Part shown: piece by piece, positions 1 through 10,395 of the stretch
Layout of the letters: every line of letters begins with the position of its first letter
Position numbering within the stretch: position 1 is the stretch's first letter
NCBI GenBank assembly: GCA_963580285.1
Contig: OY757011.1
Location: 96,021,650 to 96,085,649, forward strand
From: Lucinisca nassula
Lineage: Eukaryota > Mollusca > Bivalvia > Lucinida > Lucinidae
Direction: 5' to 3'
DNA length: 64,000 nt
The notes under the pieces: generated by a model
Told to the model about the DNA's origin: nothing
Database searches by the model: none
The model's input: only the letters and a program-made list of their open reading frames with translations
Made by a program: the position numbers and the translations under genes

Positions 1-376
1 AAATAGAAGTGGAGGAAATGATCAGGAATCGATACAATCAACCCACATCTCCCATTAGAGGTACCAAAGGGAAAGAAACACAAACATGAAACAGCAGACC
101 CTAATGGAAACATCAATAGCGGAAAGCCAAAAGGACGGTTACTTTCCCACAAAATGGCCAATAGGCTATCCAAAATAAAATAATATTAGCGAGACAAACA
201 CAAAGAGACAAACCATAACAAAAATAAACCGCGACAGAAGAACTGCCTTTGAACGGTCAGCGGAAACCAATTCCACTGGGGGGCTTAAATCGATTTTACG
301 TGGCCACAATCCTCGCCCTTACTTCCGTCGCGATTTAGACAAATAATTTGTTCAGTCCGCATGAAGGCCTCCTAAG
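1..376 (-). mobile_element. PLE-RT retroelement, 3' UTR-only copy
   Basis: The sequence starts exactly at the family 3' terminus (AAATAGAAGTG on the plus strand) and runs antisense through the conserved 3' untranslated region to about 376, where similarity stops abruptly. It carries no RT coding sequence. The clean 3' end and arbitrary 5' cut fit a 5'-truncated retroposed copy. The element could extend left of the window, but the terminus coincides with base 1. Confidence 0.75.
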
Positions 377-434
377 CCCTACCGCGCAATGAAAACAATA
401 AAGCTTGTATGCATGGACGGCCGACTCGCACCAC
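375..434 (+). mobile_element. SINE-G fragment
   Basis: About 60 bp match the internal part of SINE-G (the stretch around ATGGACGG and CGACTCGCACC) found at 15.9, 30.3 and 36.2 kb. It lies between two PLE-RT fragments. Confidence 0.6.
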
Positions 435-848
435 TAATTCGATTTGCCAGAGTGTGTAGACATGTTACTGACTTTAACGACTAAACTTCTTAATCAGGGT
501 TATCGGTACCATAAACTACGCAAAGCCTTTTCAAAATTTTATAGACGTCATTCTGATTTAATTTCAAAGTTCAGTATTGGACTTAAATCTCTTCTGCAAC
601 AAAGTATATCAGAACCCGAATTTTATGGTGACTTAGTATATAAATTCAGAAAAATATATAACCGCAATGACTTCAGCACCCAATTTCGTAAAATCTTTCT
701 TCGATATAAAAAGATTGGGTACAACATAAAGGTTATACGACAGACTGCATGCAGGGTAGTGAACCCAATCACGAATGACAACTTTGCTTCCCTCTTTAAT
801 TGCACGACGGTGGGTCAGGCCTCAGATTCTATGACGGTTCCAGCGTAA
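435..848 (+). pseudogene. PLE-RT reverse transcriptase, C-terminal fragment
   Basis: This is the C-terminal end of the PLE-RT protein, the region after the polymerase palm. Visible family blocks are LIRFARVC, LNQGYRYHKLRKAFSKFYRR, SEPEFYGDLVYKFRKI and RQTAC-VVNPIT, ending at a TAA at 846-848. The first 15 codons lie in another frame with stops, so a frameshift precedes the ORF that opens at 444. The same C-terminus recurs antisense at 1386-1808 and in sense at 6786 and 33845. There is no RT catalytic core, so the copy is dead. Confidence 0.8.
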
Positions 849-1385
849 AGGCTTATGTTGGTTGGTACCTGATGCTCTGTCTCTGGTCGGGCCCATCGGA
901 GTCTAACTGTTGGTTTTCTTTTGCTCCAGATTTTCAGTGGTTTCTTGCTGTCGAGTCATCACCGTTGTCTCATCTCTGTGGTTGTTTGATTTTTGTGTTC
1001 ACGGAGATGTTTGCGCTGATGAGTTAGGAGGCCTTCATGCGGACTGAACAAATTATTTGTCTTAATCGCGACGGAAGTAAGGACGTTGATTGTGGCCCTC
1101 CAGTGGAATTCGTTTCCGCTGACCGATCCAAGGCGGTTCTTCTGTCGCGGTTTATTTTTGTTATGGTTTGTCTCTGTGTGTTTGTGTCGCTTATATTATT
1201 TTATTTTGGATAGCCTATTGGTCATTCTTACAGAAAGTTACTGTCCTTTTGGCTTTCCGCTATTGATGTTTCCTTACGCGGTTATATTTTTGCTATGGTT
1301 TGTCTTGGTGTGTTTGTGTCGCTTATATTATTTTATTTTGGATTGCCTATTGACCATTTTGTGGGAAAGTAACAGTCTTTTTTGG
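849..1385 (+). mobile_element. PLE-RT 3' UTR with internal duplication, 3' end missing
   Basis: This 3' untranslated region continues directly from the RT stop codon. It matches the antisense copy at 1-376 and sense copies at 3964, 7338 and 30649. A segment of roughly 105-130 bp (about 1145-1275) is repeated at 1280-1385. The copy stops at 1385 without the family terminus and runs straight into an antisense RT, so the junction is a rearrangement rather than a simple insertion. Confidence 0.7.
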
Positions 1386-1929
1386 GTTTGCCAACCGTGA
1401 TTGGGCTAACTAGCATGCATGCAGTCTGTCGTATAACATTTATTTTTTGTACCCAACCTTTTATATCGAAGAGTGATTTTACGAAATGGGGTGCTGAAGT
1501 CATTGCGGATATATATTTTTCTGAATTTATATACTCCGTCTCCATAACATTCGGGTTCCGATAGGCCTTGTTGTAGAAGAAATTTAAGTCCAATATTGCA
1601 TTTTAATATTAAATCAGAATGACGTCTATGAAATTTTGAAAAAGGCTTTGCATAGTTTATGGTAGCGATATCCCCGATTAAGACGTTTAGTGGTTAACAA
1701 TTTATTACGAATGTTGAAGTCAGTTACATGACTACACGCACTGGCAAATCGAATTATTTGCGAACTATAAACGCCATAGGATTGCGCACGAGGAACATCA
1801 CCATCCAAAAAAAAGGAACATTTATAATCTCAAAATCATCCTGTGTATCATAAATTTTGCAAGAAACAAACCCATCTACAATAGATAGAGGTAAATCCAA
1901 AAGCGGAGCCTCGGTATCAGACTGGTGGT

Positions 1930-1948
1930 GGGGGGGGGGGGGGGGGGG
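1930..1948. repeat. Homopolymer G run
   Basis: About 19 consecutive G residues interrupt the antisense RT just before motif C. Its length may be unreliable in an assembly. It shifts the RT frame. Confidence 0.9.
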
Positions 1949-3062
1949 TAACTTGACTGATCAAACCATTGATAGGAAATAGGTATTGTCAATATTTAAA
2001 TTATCAAAATATCTAGAAGGCGAGCTAAAAGCTTCAATTATTTCAGATTTATTTTCAGCAGAAAGGGACAGAATGTAGTCTCTCTCGTAAAAAAAAACAG
2101 ATCAGCCACAAGGGGTGCGTAATTAGTACCCATCGGAATACCCACAACTTGTCGAAATAATTTTGTACTTAATCTTTTGTAAATATGAGCACTTCACCCT
2201 TTCTCTTACATGACCAAAAAGTATATATGTTATGCTCTTCAGAAGTGAAAAACGCATTTCTTACATTACATGCAAGCTAGAGAGTGTCTTCCCAATGAAA
2301 TGTCCATTCAATTAAATCATTAAGTTTTTCTCTTATAAGATTATTAGGAAGTGTGGTGTTAAGGGTGGAAAAATCATAAGTAGACAGACTTGAAGCACTA
2401 AAACATCTGGATTTCAATTTATTAAAACCTTCAATAGATTTTTTATAGACCAAAAGAGATTTCTACCTGATCTTTCGAAGACTTTGTCGCAATATTTCAT
2501 CACATGTTTTTGATGGCAGTTAAACATGAAGTTAAAGTTTAGGGAGTTCAGTGGTGGTACAAGAGCTTTAATTTGCAATAAAACGTGCTTTGTATGGTCT
2601 TTTATAAAGTTTAGGTAACAAATATAATACTAGGAAGCTTGTCTTGGCCTTCTGTAACACAGACAGCAAATTTGGTGGCTGAATGACAAATGTGGTCATC
2701 GACTTAAGCCCTCTCTACAGCTAAAGGCTGCAGTTCATAGGCCTTAGTGCCACCAAGTTCTTGCTGAAGAGTGTTAACATAGTGAAGCCGTCAAACAACG
2801 ACCACATTGTAGCGGCCTTATCTGCTGGAGCCAAAAAACTTCTTATCAAATTCCTGAATACCTAGTTTAAGGTGAGGTAAAGACGTCTTAGTTTCCATTC
2901 TTTAAGAGCTTTATGCTCAACATACTCTCGTTTACACCATCGATTACCAAATTCATTCAAGGCAGCAGCAATTTCATCTCTACACTTATTGAAATCAATT
3001 TTAGAAGGAAATCGATATTTCGGTCCTTTCGAAATTATATTACGTATCACAGAATCAGGAAT

Positions 3063-3645
3063 AATTTTTAACTTCAGAACTTATTATTTTCACTGCAGCT
3101 GGTGTTGTGCGGCCGTAAAACAACTCCCCGTACATCATCATAGTGCAGACTATAGTTTCTGGTCCTTTGGGATCATGGAGTTCATTTTGAATAATTTTGA
3201 AAATAAGAGTTCTGCTTAAGCCGGCGCTAGGGGGCGTGGCCGGGTTTGAACATTTCAATACTGGTCATGAACAGACTCAATAAATCCGAGTCTGCTATTT
3301 TCGATTATTTGGTGTATTCTTTGCTTCCAAAGTATCTAACTTCAGAACTTTTTTTTATCTTCACTACAGCTGGTGTTGTGCCATGTGGCGGTCACAAAAC
3401 GTCTCCCCGTACATCATCATAGTGCAGATTATATTTTCTGGTCCTTTGGGACCATGGAGTTCATTTTGAAAAAAAAAATGAAAATAGAGTTCTGCTTAAG
3501 CTGGCCCTAGGGGGCGTGACCGGTGTTGCACATTTCAGTACTGGTCATGAACAGACCCAATAAAACAGAGTCTGCTATTTTCGTTTATTTGCTGTATTCT
3601 TTTCTTCCAAAGGATATAACTTCAGAACTTAATTAGGTTTAGGAG
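3063..3645 (+). repeat. SAT-261-related tandem units (two copies of about 275 bp)
   Basis: Two tandem units contain the string ACAGCTGGTGTTGTG, the CATCATAGTGCAGA block and TTCTGGTCCTTTGGGA. CTTCAGAACTT recurs at about 3070, 3341 and 3619, giving a period near 271-278 bp. The units are divergent relatives of the 261-bp satellite at 22.2 kb. They sit inside the antisense RT, flanked on both sides by copies of the same N-terminal RT segment. Confidence 0.75.
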
Positions 3646-3963
3646 GTAATTAGTTCGTAATTTGAGAATAAAAAGAAATGCGTTTGTTCACTAATTTCTG
3701 AATGCTAGGTTTCCAATTTTTAAGAACTTTATGCTCAACATACTCTCGTCTACACTTTCGATTACCAAATTCATCCAAGGCAGCAGCGATTTCACCTCTG
3801 CATTTATTGAAATCAATTTTAGAAGGAAATCGATATTTCGGTCCTTTAGAAATTATATTACATATCCTAGAATCAAGAATAATTTTTAAATTGCCAGTAA
3901 TAATATGACCAGCAGCAGGATAGCAATACACTGAATTTTTACAATCACTGGTATCAGGAGTGT

Positions 3964-4460
3964 ATCGGAGTCTAACTGTTGGTTTTCTTTTGCTCCTGCA
4001 CTTCAGTGGTTTCTTGCTGTCGAGTCCTAAGTGTTGTCTCATCTCTGTGGTTGTTTGATTTTTGTGTTCACGGAGATGTTGCACTGATGAGTTAGAAGGC
4101 CTTAATGCGGACTAAACATATTATTTGTCTTAATCGCGACGGAAGTAAGGGGCGAGGATTGTGGCCAAGTAAAATCGATTTAAGCCCCCCCCCACACCCA
4201 AGTGGAATTCGTTTCCGCTGATCGTTCCAACCAGGTTCTTCTGGCGCGGTTTTTTGTTTTGGTTTGTCTTTGGGTGTTTGTGTCGATTATATTATTTTAT
4301 TTTGGATAGCCTGTTGGCCATTTTGTGGGAAACGAACTGTCCTTTTGGCTTTCCACTGTTGAGGTTTCCATTGGGGTCTGTTGTTTCATGTTTGTGTTTT
4401 TTTCCTTTGGTGTCTCTGATGGGAGCTGTGGGTTAATGAGCATTGCCTCCACTTCTATTT
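3964..4460 (+). mobile_element. PLE-RT 3' UTR insertion with AGTGT target duplication
   Basis: This sense 3' untranslated copy begins inside the UTR at ATCGGAGTC and ends at the family terminus CACTTCTATTT. It splits the antisense RT between the DLDID and PDTSDCKNS blocks. AGTGT is present immediately on both sides (3959-3963 and 4461-4465), consistent with a 5-bp target duplication. An intact 3' end plus a truncated 5' end indicates target-primed retroposition. Confidence 0.75.
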
Positions 4461-4775
4461 AGTGTCAATATCAAGATCATAAACAAGTTTATTAAAATTA
4501 AATATGATAGATCTAACAGGTTTATTGTATTTATAGCAAATTATGGGTGTTTCAGTATTTTTAAAATAAGCAGGAATATATGAAATCACCAAACTGTCCC
4601 GGAAGCTACTAGGTAAATCTATCAAATCCAAACCATCATTAATGAAGGATATTTTGATGTAAAGACGTTTTTGATTAATTTCCAAAGCCCAGTTCTACAA
4701 TATAAAAGTGGGGTTGACGGGAGTCAGAATCATATAGACGTGTTTTCGTGATACACCCTAGTCCACCAGGTTGTC

Positions 4776-4937
4776 TATGCTCATTTAACCCTATTGGTTT
4801 CATTGGGCGACAGGGCTTGAGATGTCATTTCATCTCAGTGTCGGATAAAAGTCCCAAAACTTGGAAGCAACGTCTCCAAAACGACCTATAGAGGGTTGAC
4901 GGGGACGTTAAACCTCAAATCTAACAAACAAACAAAA
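4776..4937 (-). mobile_element. SINE-G, 3' half
   Basis: Antisense SINE-G from the CCCTATTGGTTTCATTGGG block to the AACAAACAAACAAAA tail. The GC-rich 5' head is missing, as expected for 5' truncation. Confidence 0.75.
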
Positions 4938-5404
4938 GTCATCCCATACACACAAGCTTGCACTTACGTAAAGCGAATGCTTTCTCACGTAATATGAAAA
5001 AGCGACCGTTGATAATTAATTAACACTGACAAATTTGTCAGAAACAGCATGGTTAAGACAAATTGTAAGGTAAATATATTCATGGCGGAACGTATCGAAA
5101 CAAAATAAGCTTTACGTATAATGCCAATTGCGCTTTGATACATGTACTAACCATACATAATGAGCACTCAGCCCTCAGTTGTAGTTACGAACAATCTGTT
5201 CCAATGTACATCTTGAAACGTTATGTTATGTTTGATAGAACCAGATGTCCTGTAAAATACCGGCGCAATAAAAACTGAGCGTGAGTAATTTGGACATACA
5301 ATTTCATTTGAATGTCAGTATAATACATCAAGGTGTCGAAAGTAATCTTCTCGGAACATTACTGTTTGAGTAGTGCTAAGTTCCTAAATTCTACCAGAAC
5401 ATAC
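4938..5404. other. Unclassified stretch, possible first intron of the minus-strand candidate gene
   Basis: No repeat family or convincing ORF was recognised. If the exon at 5405-5590 is real, its GTATGT donor places this stretch in intron 1. I could not identify an acceptor with an open frame here. Confidence 0.3.
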
Positions 5405-5590
5405 CTGAAACGCTTTCTCATAGGAATGTTTATATGTTCTAATTCCGAGATTCGGTGCTAGCATTGATGACTGTGAAACGTGGAGGAAGAATAGAAGTGC
5501 AATAAAAGTAAAGGCAATGATCAGGAATCGAAAAATACAGAAGCAAAACATGATAATATCCAAGGCAGTTGTAGTCATTATAGATCCCAT
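5405..5590 (-). CDS. Candidate first coding exon: N-terminal membrane anchor or signal segment (partial)
   Basis: The minus-strand frame opens with an ATG at 5590 in a strong context (AAAGCATGG: A at -3, G at +4). It runs 62 codons and ends at 5405 on CAG followed by GTATGT, a consensus splice donor in phase 0. The peptide starts MGSIMTTTALD, then has a hydrophobic stretch at about residues 12-38 (IIMFCFCIFRFLIIAFTFIA and onward), then a hydrophilic tail. That layout fits a type II membrane anchor or long signal peptide; the protein family is unknown. Promoter-like motifs sit directly upstream. One oddity is that 5490-5531 matches the PLE-RT 3' terminus, so part of the hydrophobic stretch may be transposon-derived. 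An in-frame upstream ATG at 5716 exists but lies in the putative promoter. Confidence 0.45.
5490..5531 (-). mobile_element. PLE-RT 3'-terminal sequence within a candidate exon
   Basis: AATAGAAGTG (5490-5499) and the 21 bases at 5511-5531 (AAGGCAATGATC followed by AGGAATCGA) match the family 3' terminus seen at 52597 and 53757, with about 11 extra bases between. The match is too long for chance and no further PLE-RT sequence follows. Confidence 0.65.
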
Positions 5591-6057
5591 GCTTTGACAC
5601 GTGACTTTTTTACATTTCAATGCGCATGCGCGAATCAGTTCCCCTTGAAATCTGACATGGATTACTGTTCGTCGTGATTGGCGAAAAGCGTCATGATCCA
5701 TGTAAACACACTGCAAATAGGGGCTTTGTTTCGCGTTTATATCAGTTGACTTTCACAGACAATCACAGATAATCACAGATAATCTATTGAATTACACTAT
5801 AAATGGGTACTTAAATATATTCTAGAACTAATCCATGCATTTTCTGCTTTGGATCATTAGTTATACGCAATTTTATAAAAACAGAACTAAGACCATCCCG
5901 CCTTGTTACATCCCTAAATATGACAAATAAACATCATCAAAAAAGTCCCGAAACTTCTAGAAATCATTAATTACAAGTTTAGACATTTTTTTTAATCGTT
6001 TAAACGTCAAGATCATCATTTCAAATCCAAATAAAAGACAATAAAATTAAGTTTACA
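5591..6057. promoter_or_regulatory. Candidate bidirectional promoter
   Basis: Upstream of the minus-strand ATG, in order, lie a CCAAT box (ATTGG at 5677-5681), a palindromic NRF1-type site TGCGCATGCGCG (5621-5632) and an E-box CACGTG (5598-5603). NRF1 and CCAAT elements are typical of TATA-less, often bidirectional animal promoters. A second exon-like ATG faces the other way at 6058. A short direct repeat (ACAATCACAGATAATCACAG) lies at about 5758-5782. The motifs are read directly; promoter function is inferred. Confidence 0.4.
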
Positions 6058-6096
6058 ATGGCGATAAATGGCGAAAGACGATTTTGCCAACCACAG
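6058..6096 (+). CDS. Candidate first coding exon facing right (13 codons)
   Basis: An ATG in a good context (TTTACAATGG) opens MAINGERRFCQPQ and ends after 39 bases at CAG followed by GTAAGT, a perfect consensus donor in phase 0. It lies about 470 bp from the oppositely oriented candidate exon, giving a head-to-head arrangement. It is too short to be identified by sequence alone, and no downstream exon was recognised within the repeats that follow. Confidence 0.35.
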
Positions 6097-6099
6097 GTA

Positions 6100-6506
6100 A
6101 GTTCCGGCAGATAGTATGACTAGTGAAGACGTCGTGCTTGGAAGTATAAGCGTATCTAGCAATGTGGACTAAATGTATAAATAACTGTACATTTATTATT
6201 TGTACTAGTTCCCGTCATCACGAAATCTTCAGTTGTCCAGCAAACAAATGATATCTGGTGGGGTATCAAGCGAGAAACTAGTATTTTCCAAGTATAGCAT
6301 AATAAACCGATTCATAGCGCCTGGCTACTGTAAACGAGGGGATACGTGCCAACATTTTCGGAAAGGGGTCATGAGGAAAGTTAAGACGGATCATGTATCT
6401 TATTTCCTGTAAGACGCATATGTCGTGTTCGAATCGTATGGTTGAAGATATTCACTTAAGTCCGCATCACATATGCGTTTTACTTCTTGTGTGTTTTGAA
6501 ACATTT
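6100..6506. other. Unclassified, apparently single-copy
   Basis: No repeat family or ORF was recognised. It would be the start of intron 1 of the rightward candidate gene. Confidence 0.3.
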
Positions 6507-6756
6507 GAGCCAGCGCATGACAAAATCTACAAGTAGTCTTGAGCGACCAGCGAAGACTCAGATCAGTCTGCGCTTTCGCGCAGTCTGATCAGAGACTTCG
6601 CTGATCACATGTGCCTACTAGAGGCTCATACATGTATGTATGCAAAGAGACATAAGCAAAATGTCTTGTCATTGTGGATGGGTGCACAGGTTGATTTGAG
6701 CCTCTGCTGGTCGCACCAGTCTTATTGTAGGTTTTATCATGCGTCGGCTCATTAAT
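6507..6756. mobile_element. Palindromic MITE with GAGCC termini
   Basis: The terminal inverted repeat begins GAGCCAGCGCATGA on the left and is mirrored on the right (TCATGCGTCGGCTC). A palindrome AGATCAGTCTGCGC / GCGCAGTCTGATC lies at about 6560-6595. A partial copy is at 42437-42555. It is non-coding. Confidence 0.7.
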
Positions 6757-6785
6757 TATACATAGTATCAAGAATTACCCGCATT

Positions 6786-7337
6786 ATTGTTTCGTGCAAA
6801 ATTTATGATAAACGCGATGACTTTAGTTTTGAGATTGTAAATTTTCCTTTTTTGGATGGAGATGTTCCTCGTCCGCCATCCTATGGCGTTTACCTTTCGC
6901 AATTAATTCGATTTGCTAGCGTGTGTAGTCATGTAACTGACTTCAACACTCGTAATGTATTATAAACGGCTTAACTTCTTAATCAGGGTTATCGGTACCA
7001 TAAACTACGCAAAGCCTTTCCGAAATTTTAAAGACGCCATTCTGATTTAATTTCAAAATTCAATATTGGACTTAAATCTCTTCTGCAACAAGGTCTGTCG
7101 GAATAAGAATATTATGGTGACTTAGTATATAAATTCAGGAAAATATATAACCGCAATGACTTTAGCACCCAATTTCGTAAAATCAGTCTTCGATATAAAA
7201 AGATTGGGTACAACATGGATATTATACGACAGACTGCATGCATGGTAGTTAACCCAATCACTGTTGGCAACTTTGCTTCCCTCTTTAATTGCACGCCGGT
7301 TGGTCAGGCCTCAGATTCTATGACGGTTCCAACGTAA
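6786..7337 (+). pseudogene. PLE-RT reverse transcriptase, C-terminal fragment
   Basis: This copy begins at the block encoding CKIYDKRD and FPFLDGDVPRPPSYGVY, passes through LIRFASVCSHVTDFNTRN and the YRYHKLRKAF block, and ends at a TAA at 7335-7337. Internal stops (for example TAA at 6960 and 7108) and a frameshift disable it. The catalytic core is absent. It continues into a complete 3' UTR. Confidence 0.8.
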
Positions 7338-7919
7338 AGGCTTATTGAGAATTAGAGGGATCTAATTCAAGGTAATGTCGGTTGGTGCCTGATGCTCTGT
7401 CTCTGGTCGGCCCCATCGGAGTCTAACTGTTGGTTTTCTTTTGCTCCAGCATTTCAGTGGTTTCTAGCTGTCGAGTCCTCACCGTTGTTTCACCTCTGTG
7501 GTTCTTTGATTATTTGTGTTCACGGAGATGTTGCACTGTTGAGTTAGGAGGCCTTCATGCGGACTGAACAAATTATTTGTCTAAATCGCGACGGAAGTAA
7601 GAGCGAGGATTGTGGCCACGTAAAATCGATTTAAGCCCCCCAGTGGAAATCTTTCCACTGACCGTTCCAAGGCGGTTCTTCTGTGGCGATTTATTTATGT
7701 TGCTGTTTGTTACTTACTGTGTGTATCACTTGTGTCTTTTTATTTTGGATAGTCATATGACCATTTTGTGGGAAAGTAACTGTCCTTATGGCCTTCCTTT
7801 GTTTAGGTTTCCATTATGGTCTGGTCGCTTAATGTTTGTATTTCTTTCCCTTTGGTGTCTTTGACGGGTGGAGTAAGTTAATTGTATCGATTCCTGATCT
7901 TTGTTTTACTTCTACTTTA
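7338..7919 (+). mobile_element. PLE-RT 3' UTR, complete to the terminus
   Basis: Continuous with the RT fragment upstream. It contains the GGAGGCCTTCATGCGGACTG block, the CGCGACGGAAGTAAG block and the terminal CGATTCCTGATC...ACTTCTACTTT end. Short chance ORFs inside it are not genes. Confidence 0.8.
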
Positions 7920-8299
7920 CTGTTTTAATCTGAAACTGTGTTATCATTTGATCTAAACTGACAATCATTCTTTGTATATATTGTGTTGCCTGTGATAGCA
8001 TATATACTATTAAATGGATGGCAAAGCTAGAATCAGTAAGCAACCTTCTCATGTGTGGCACCTACAGATAAACAAACAAGAGTCCCATGGGCCACTATGC
8101 TCGCCAGAGCTCCGATTAGCACCGCCCAATAGCAGTCATGTCTTTTATCATGATATGGTTTTAATCTGCCAATTATAAAGTCTCCCAAACAAACCCCATA
8201 CACAAATTAGCACCTATTTGGACTGTATCTGAAATATTAGGCGGTCATGAAGAAGAAGGGGTTGGCGCATGGACCCAATGAAGCTCTGATTGATATCAC

Positions 8300-8965
8300 T
8301 TAATGCCTCATAGACATATGGTTTAGAGTTGGGGATATGTATGGTTCCAGTGGAGGGACTGATACATGGCGGATCCAAGAAAACCCCAAGATTGTCGTTA
8401 CTGAATGTGTCTTATCATAACGACCAAGAATATATATGGTTAAAGGGTGGGGACCTGAACGGTTTCATGGAGAGAAATGCCCCCTTCCCCCAACCTCCCC
8501 CCCCACCAACCCCAAAGTCGGCGTGACTGAATGTGTCTAATACTAATGAACAAGAATATATATGATAATGGAAATGGTTTCTGAGATATATGGCCTTTTA
8601 TGAAGTGGAGGGGTGAAGTCGAGAGTCGAAGAGTGGAGCATGGCCCGTTGCGCCCCGGGTAACCCCTACATTTGTGTCACTGAATGTGTCTTATCATAAG
8701 GAACAACAATATATATGGTTAAGGGCTGGGATAATGTAAGGCTTATGAGATTTCGGGCCTTTTATGAAGTGGAAGGGGTGGGGCATAGCCCCGGCACATT
8801 ACATGGGCCCCCAGGTTGGTGACACTTAATTCAGCTTTTCATAAGGAACAAGACTATTTATGGTTATCGGGTGGGGATTAATTGAAGTGGAGGGGGTGGG
8901 GCATGGCCCGGGCACATCCCAGGGGACCCCCAGTTTGCTGCCACTGAAAGCGTCGAAACATAAGG
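8300..8965 (-). repeat. 146-bp tandem repeats, antisense
   Basis: About four to five divergent units carry the block equivalent to TGAATGTGTCTTATCATAA followed by AAGAATATATATGGTTAA and GGCCTTTTATGAAGTGGA. They are the reverse complement of the array at 12275-13890. Confidence 0.75.
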
Positions 8966-9960
8966 AACCAGGGCTATAATTTGAATAAGCTTGGTAGAGG
9001 TCCACTAGGTTAAGCTTCATACCAAATATCAAAGTCTTTGGCCTTCTGGGTTCGGACAAGAAGATTTTTGAAATGTTTCCCTATGTAAGCCTATGCAAAA
9101 CAGGTGGGCCCTGGTAGGGCATTTAGGCTCCAGGGCTTTAATTTGAACAATGTTGGTAGAGGTTCACTAGATACAACTTCAAACCAAATATCAAACACCT
9201 GGGCCATCTGATTTCAGACAAGAAGATTTTTAAAGGTTTTCCCTATGTAAGTCTATGTACAACCGGTGGGCCCCAGCGCGGGGGCATTTTTGGCCCCAGG
9301 GCTATGATTTGAACAATCTGGGTAGGGGTCTGCTAGTTGAAGCTTCATACCAAATATCAAAGACCTGGGTCTTCTGGTTGCAGGTAAGAAGATTTTCAAA
9401 TGTTTTCCCTATACAAGTCTACGTAAACTGGTGGGAGCCAGTGCGGGGGCATTTTTGGTCAAAGGGCTATGATTTGAACACTTTTGGTAGAAAACCAGTG
9501 AGCCCCGAGGAGGGCGCATTTTTGGCAAAAGGGCTATAATTTGAACAATCTTAATAGAGGTCCACCAGACGAAGCTTAATATCGAATATCAAACCCCTGA
9601 GCCTTCTGGTTTCAGAAAAGAAGATTTTTAAAGATTGTCCCTATATAAGTCTATGTAAAACCAATGGGCCCCGGGTCGGGCGCACTTTTGATCCCATGGC
9701 TATTATTTGAACACTCTTGATAGAGGTCCACTAGATGAAGCTTCACACCAAATATCAAAGACCTGGGCCTTGCGGTTTCAGCGGAGATGTTTTTTAAAGA
9801 TTTTCCCTATATAAGTCTATGTAAAACCAAAGGGCCCCGGGGCGGGGGCATTTTTGGCGCCAGGGCTATAATTTTAACAATCTCAGTAGAGGTCTACTAG
9901 ATGAAGCTTCATACCAAATATCAAAGACCTGGGCATTGCAGTTTCAGTAGAGATGTTTTA
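8966..9960 (+). repeat. 165-bp tandem repeats
   Basis: Six to seven units start with variants of GGGCTATAATTTGAACAATC at about 8969, 9131, 9298, 9463, 9530, 9697 and 9861. The period is about 165 bp, with one shortened unit at 9463-9530. Each unit holds TACCAAATATCAAAGACCTG and TTCCCTATGTAAGTCTATG. ORFs here are chance frames through the repeats. Confidence 0.8.
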
Positions 9961-10395
9961 AGTTTTCAGTAAAACAAAATCTATTTTTGGCTCCACTGAC
10001 CTAGATGTGCAACGGACCGGAACCATGTGAACATCTTTGAAAGGGGACCACCTAAGGAGCATTCCTATGAAGTTTGGTTAACATCCGATCAGTGGTTTAA
10101 TAGATGTCGTTTGAAGAAAGTGTTTACGGACGGACGCACGCACGCACGCTCGGACGACGGGCGACGGACAGAATGTGATCACAAAAGCCCACATCGTCGC
10201 TGCGTGACAGGTGAGCTGAAAAAAAAAACACAAACTTCCAATACCCCAGCCCAGGAATGCCACACATGAAATTTTGGCCCAATCGGCCCAGTGGGTTCAG
10301 AGGAGATGTCGTTTGAAAGTGTTGACGTCATAGACGAAGACAACGGCTCAGACGACGACTTTAAGCTCCCCCGGCGCCTTCGGCTCTGGTGAGCT

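Larger units (their letters stand above)
1386..4690 (-). pseudogene. PLE-RT reverse transcriptase, long degenerate copy
   Basis: This is the longest RT copy in the window, read on the minus strand from about 4690 to 1386. N-terminal blocks are seen at 4455-4685 (IIFNFNKLVYDLDID), 3646-3958 (PAAGHIITGNL, SKGPKYRFPSKIDFNKC) and again at 2862-3050. RT motif A (TYDFSTLNTTLP) lies near 2372, motif B (VGIPMGTNYAPLVAD) at 2101-2147 and motif C near 1990-2018, reading YFDN instead of YLDD. The C-terminus ends at 1386. The LYTTLPH-like motif A and GIPMG motif B suit a Penelope-like lineage; that class call is from memory of the family and no GIY-YIG domain was seen. The ORF is broken by a UTR insertion (3964-4460), satellite units (3063-3645), a duplicated N-terminal segment, a G-run at 1930-1948 and several frameshifts. 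Confidence 0.75.
8073..10395 (-). mobile_element. Composite repeat element, minus copy, with two tandem-repeat blocks
   Basis: The left edge reads AAGAGTCCCATGGGCCACTA and the right edge TTCGGCTCTGGTGAGCTTAA. The same pair of edges, inverted, bounds 11932-14053, so this is one family in opposite orientations. Inside are antisense 146-bp units, then 165-bp units, then CGGACGCACGCACGCACG and an ACGACG-rich end. No protein was recognised. It looks like a long non-autonomous element. Confidence 0.6.

Noticed and set aside
3650..4084. A 144-codon minus-strand ORF
   Set aside because: It joins the RT N-terminal block to antisense UTR of an inserted copy across the 3963/3964 junction, so the fusion is fortuitous.
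1..4460. PLE-RT UTRs as inverted terminal repeats of a DNA transposon
   Set aside because: UTR copies occur in both orientations but share only one fixed end and variable 5' cuts, with at least one short target duplication, which fits retroposition better.
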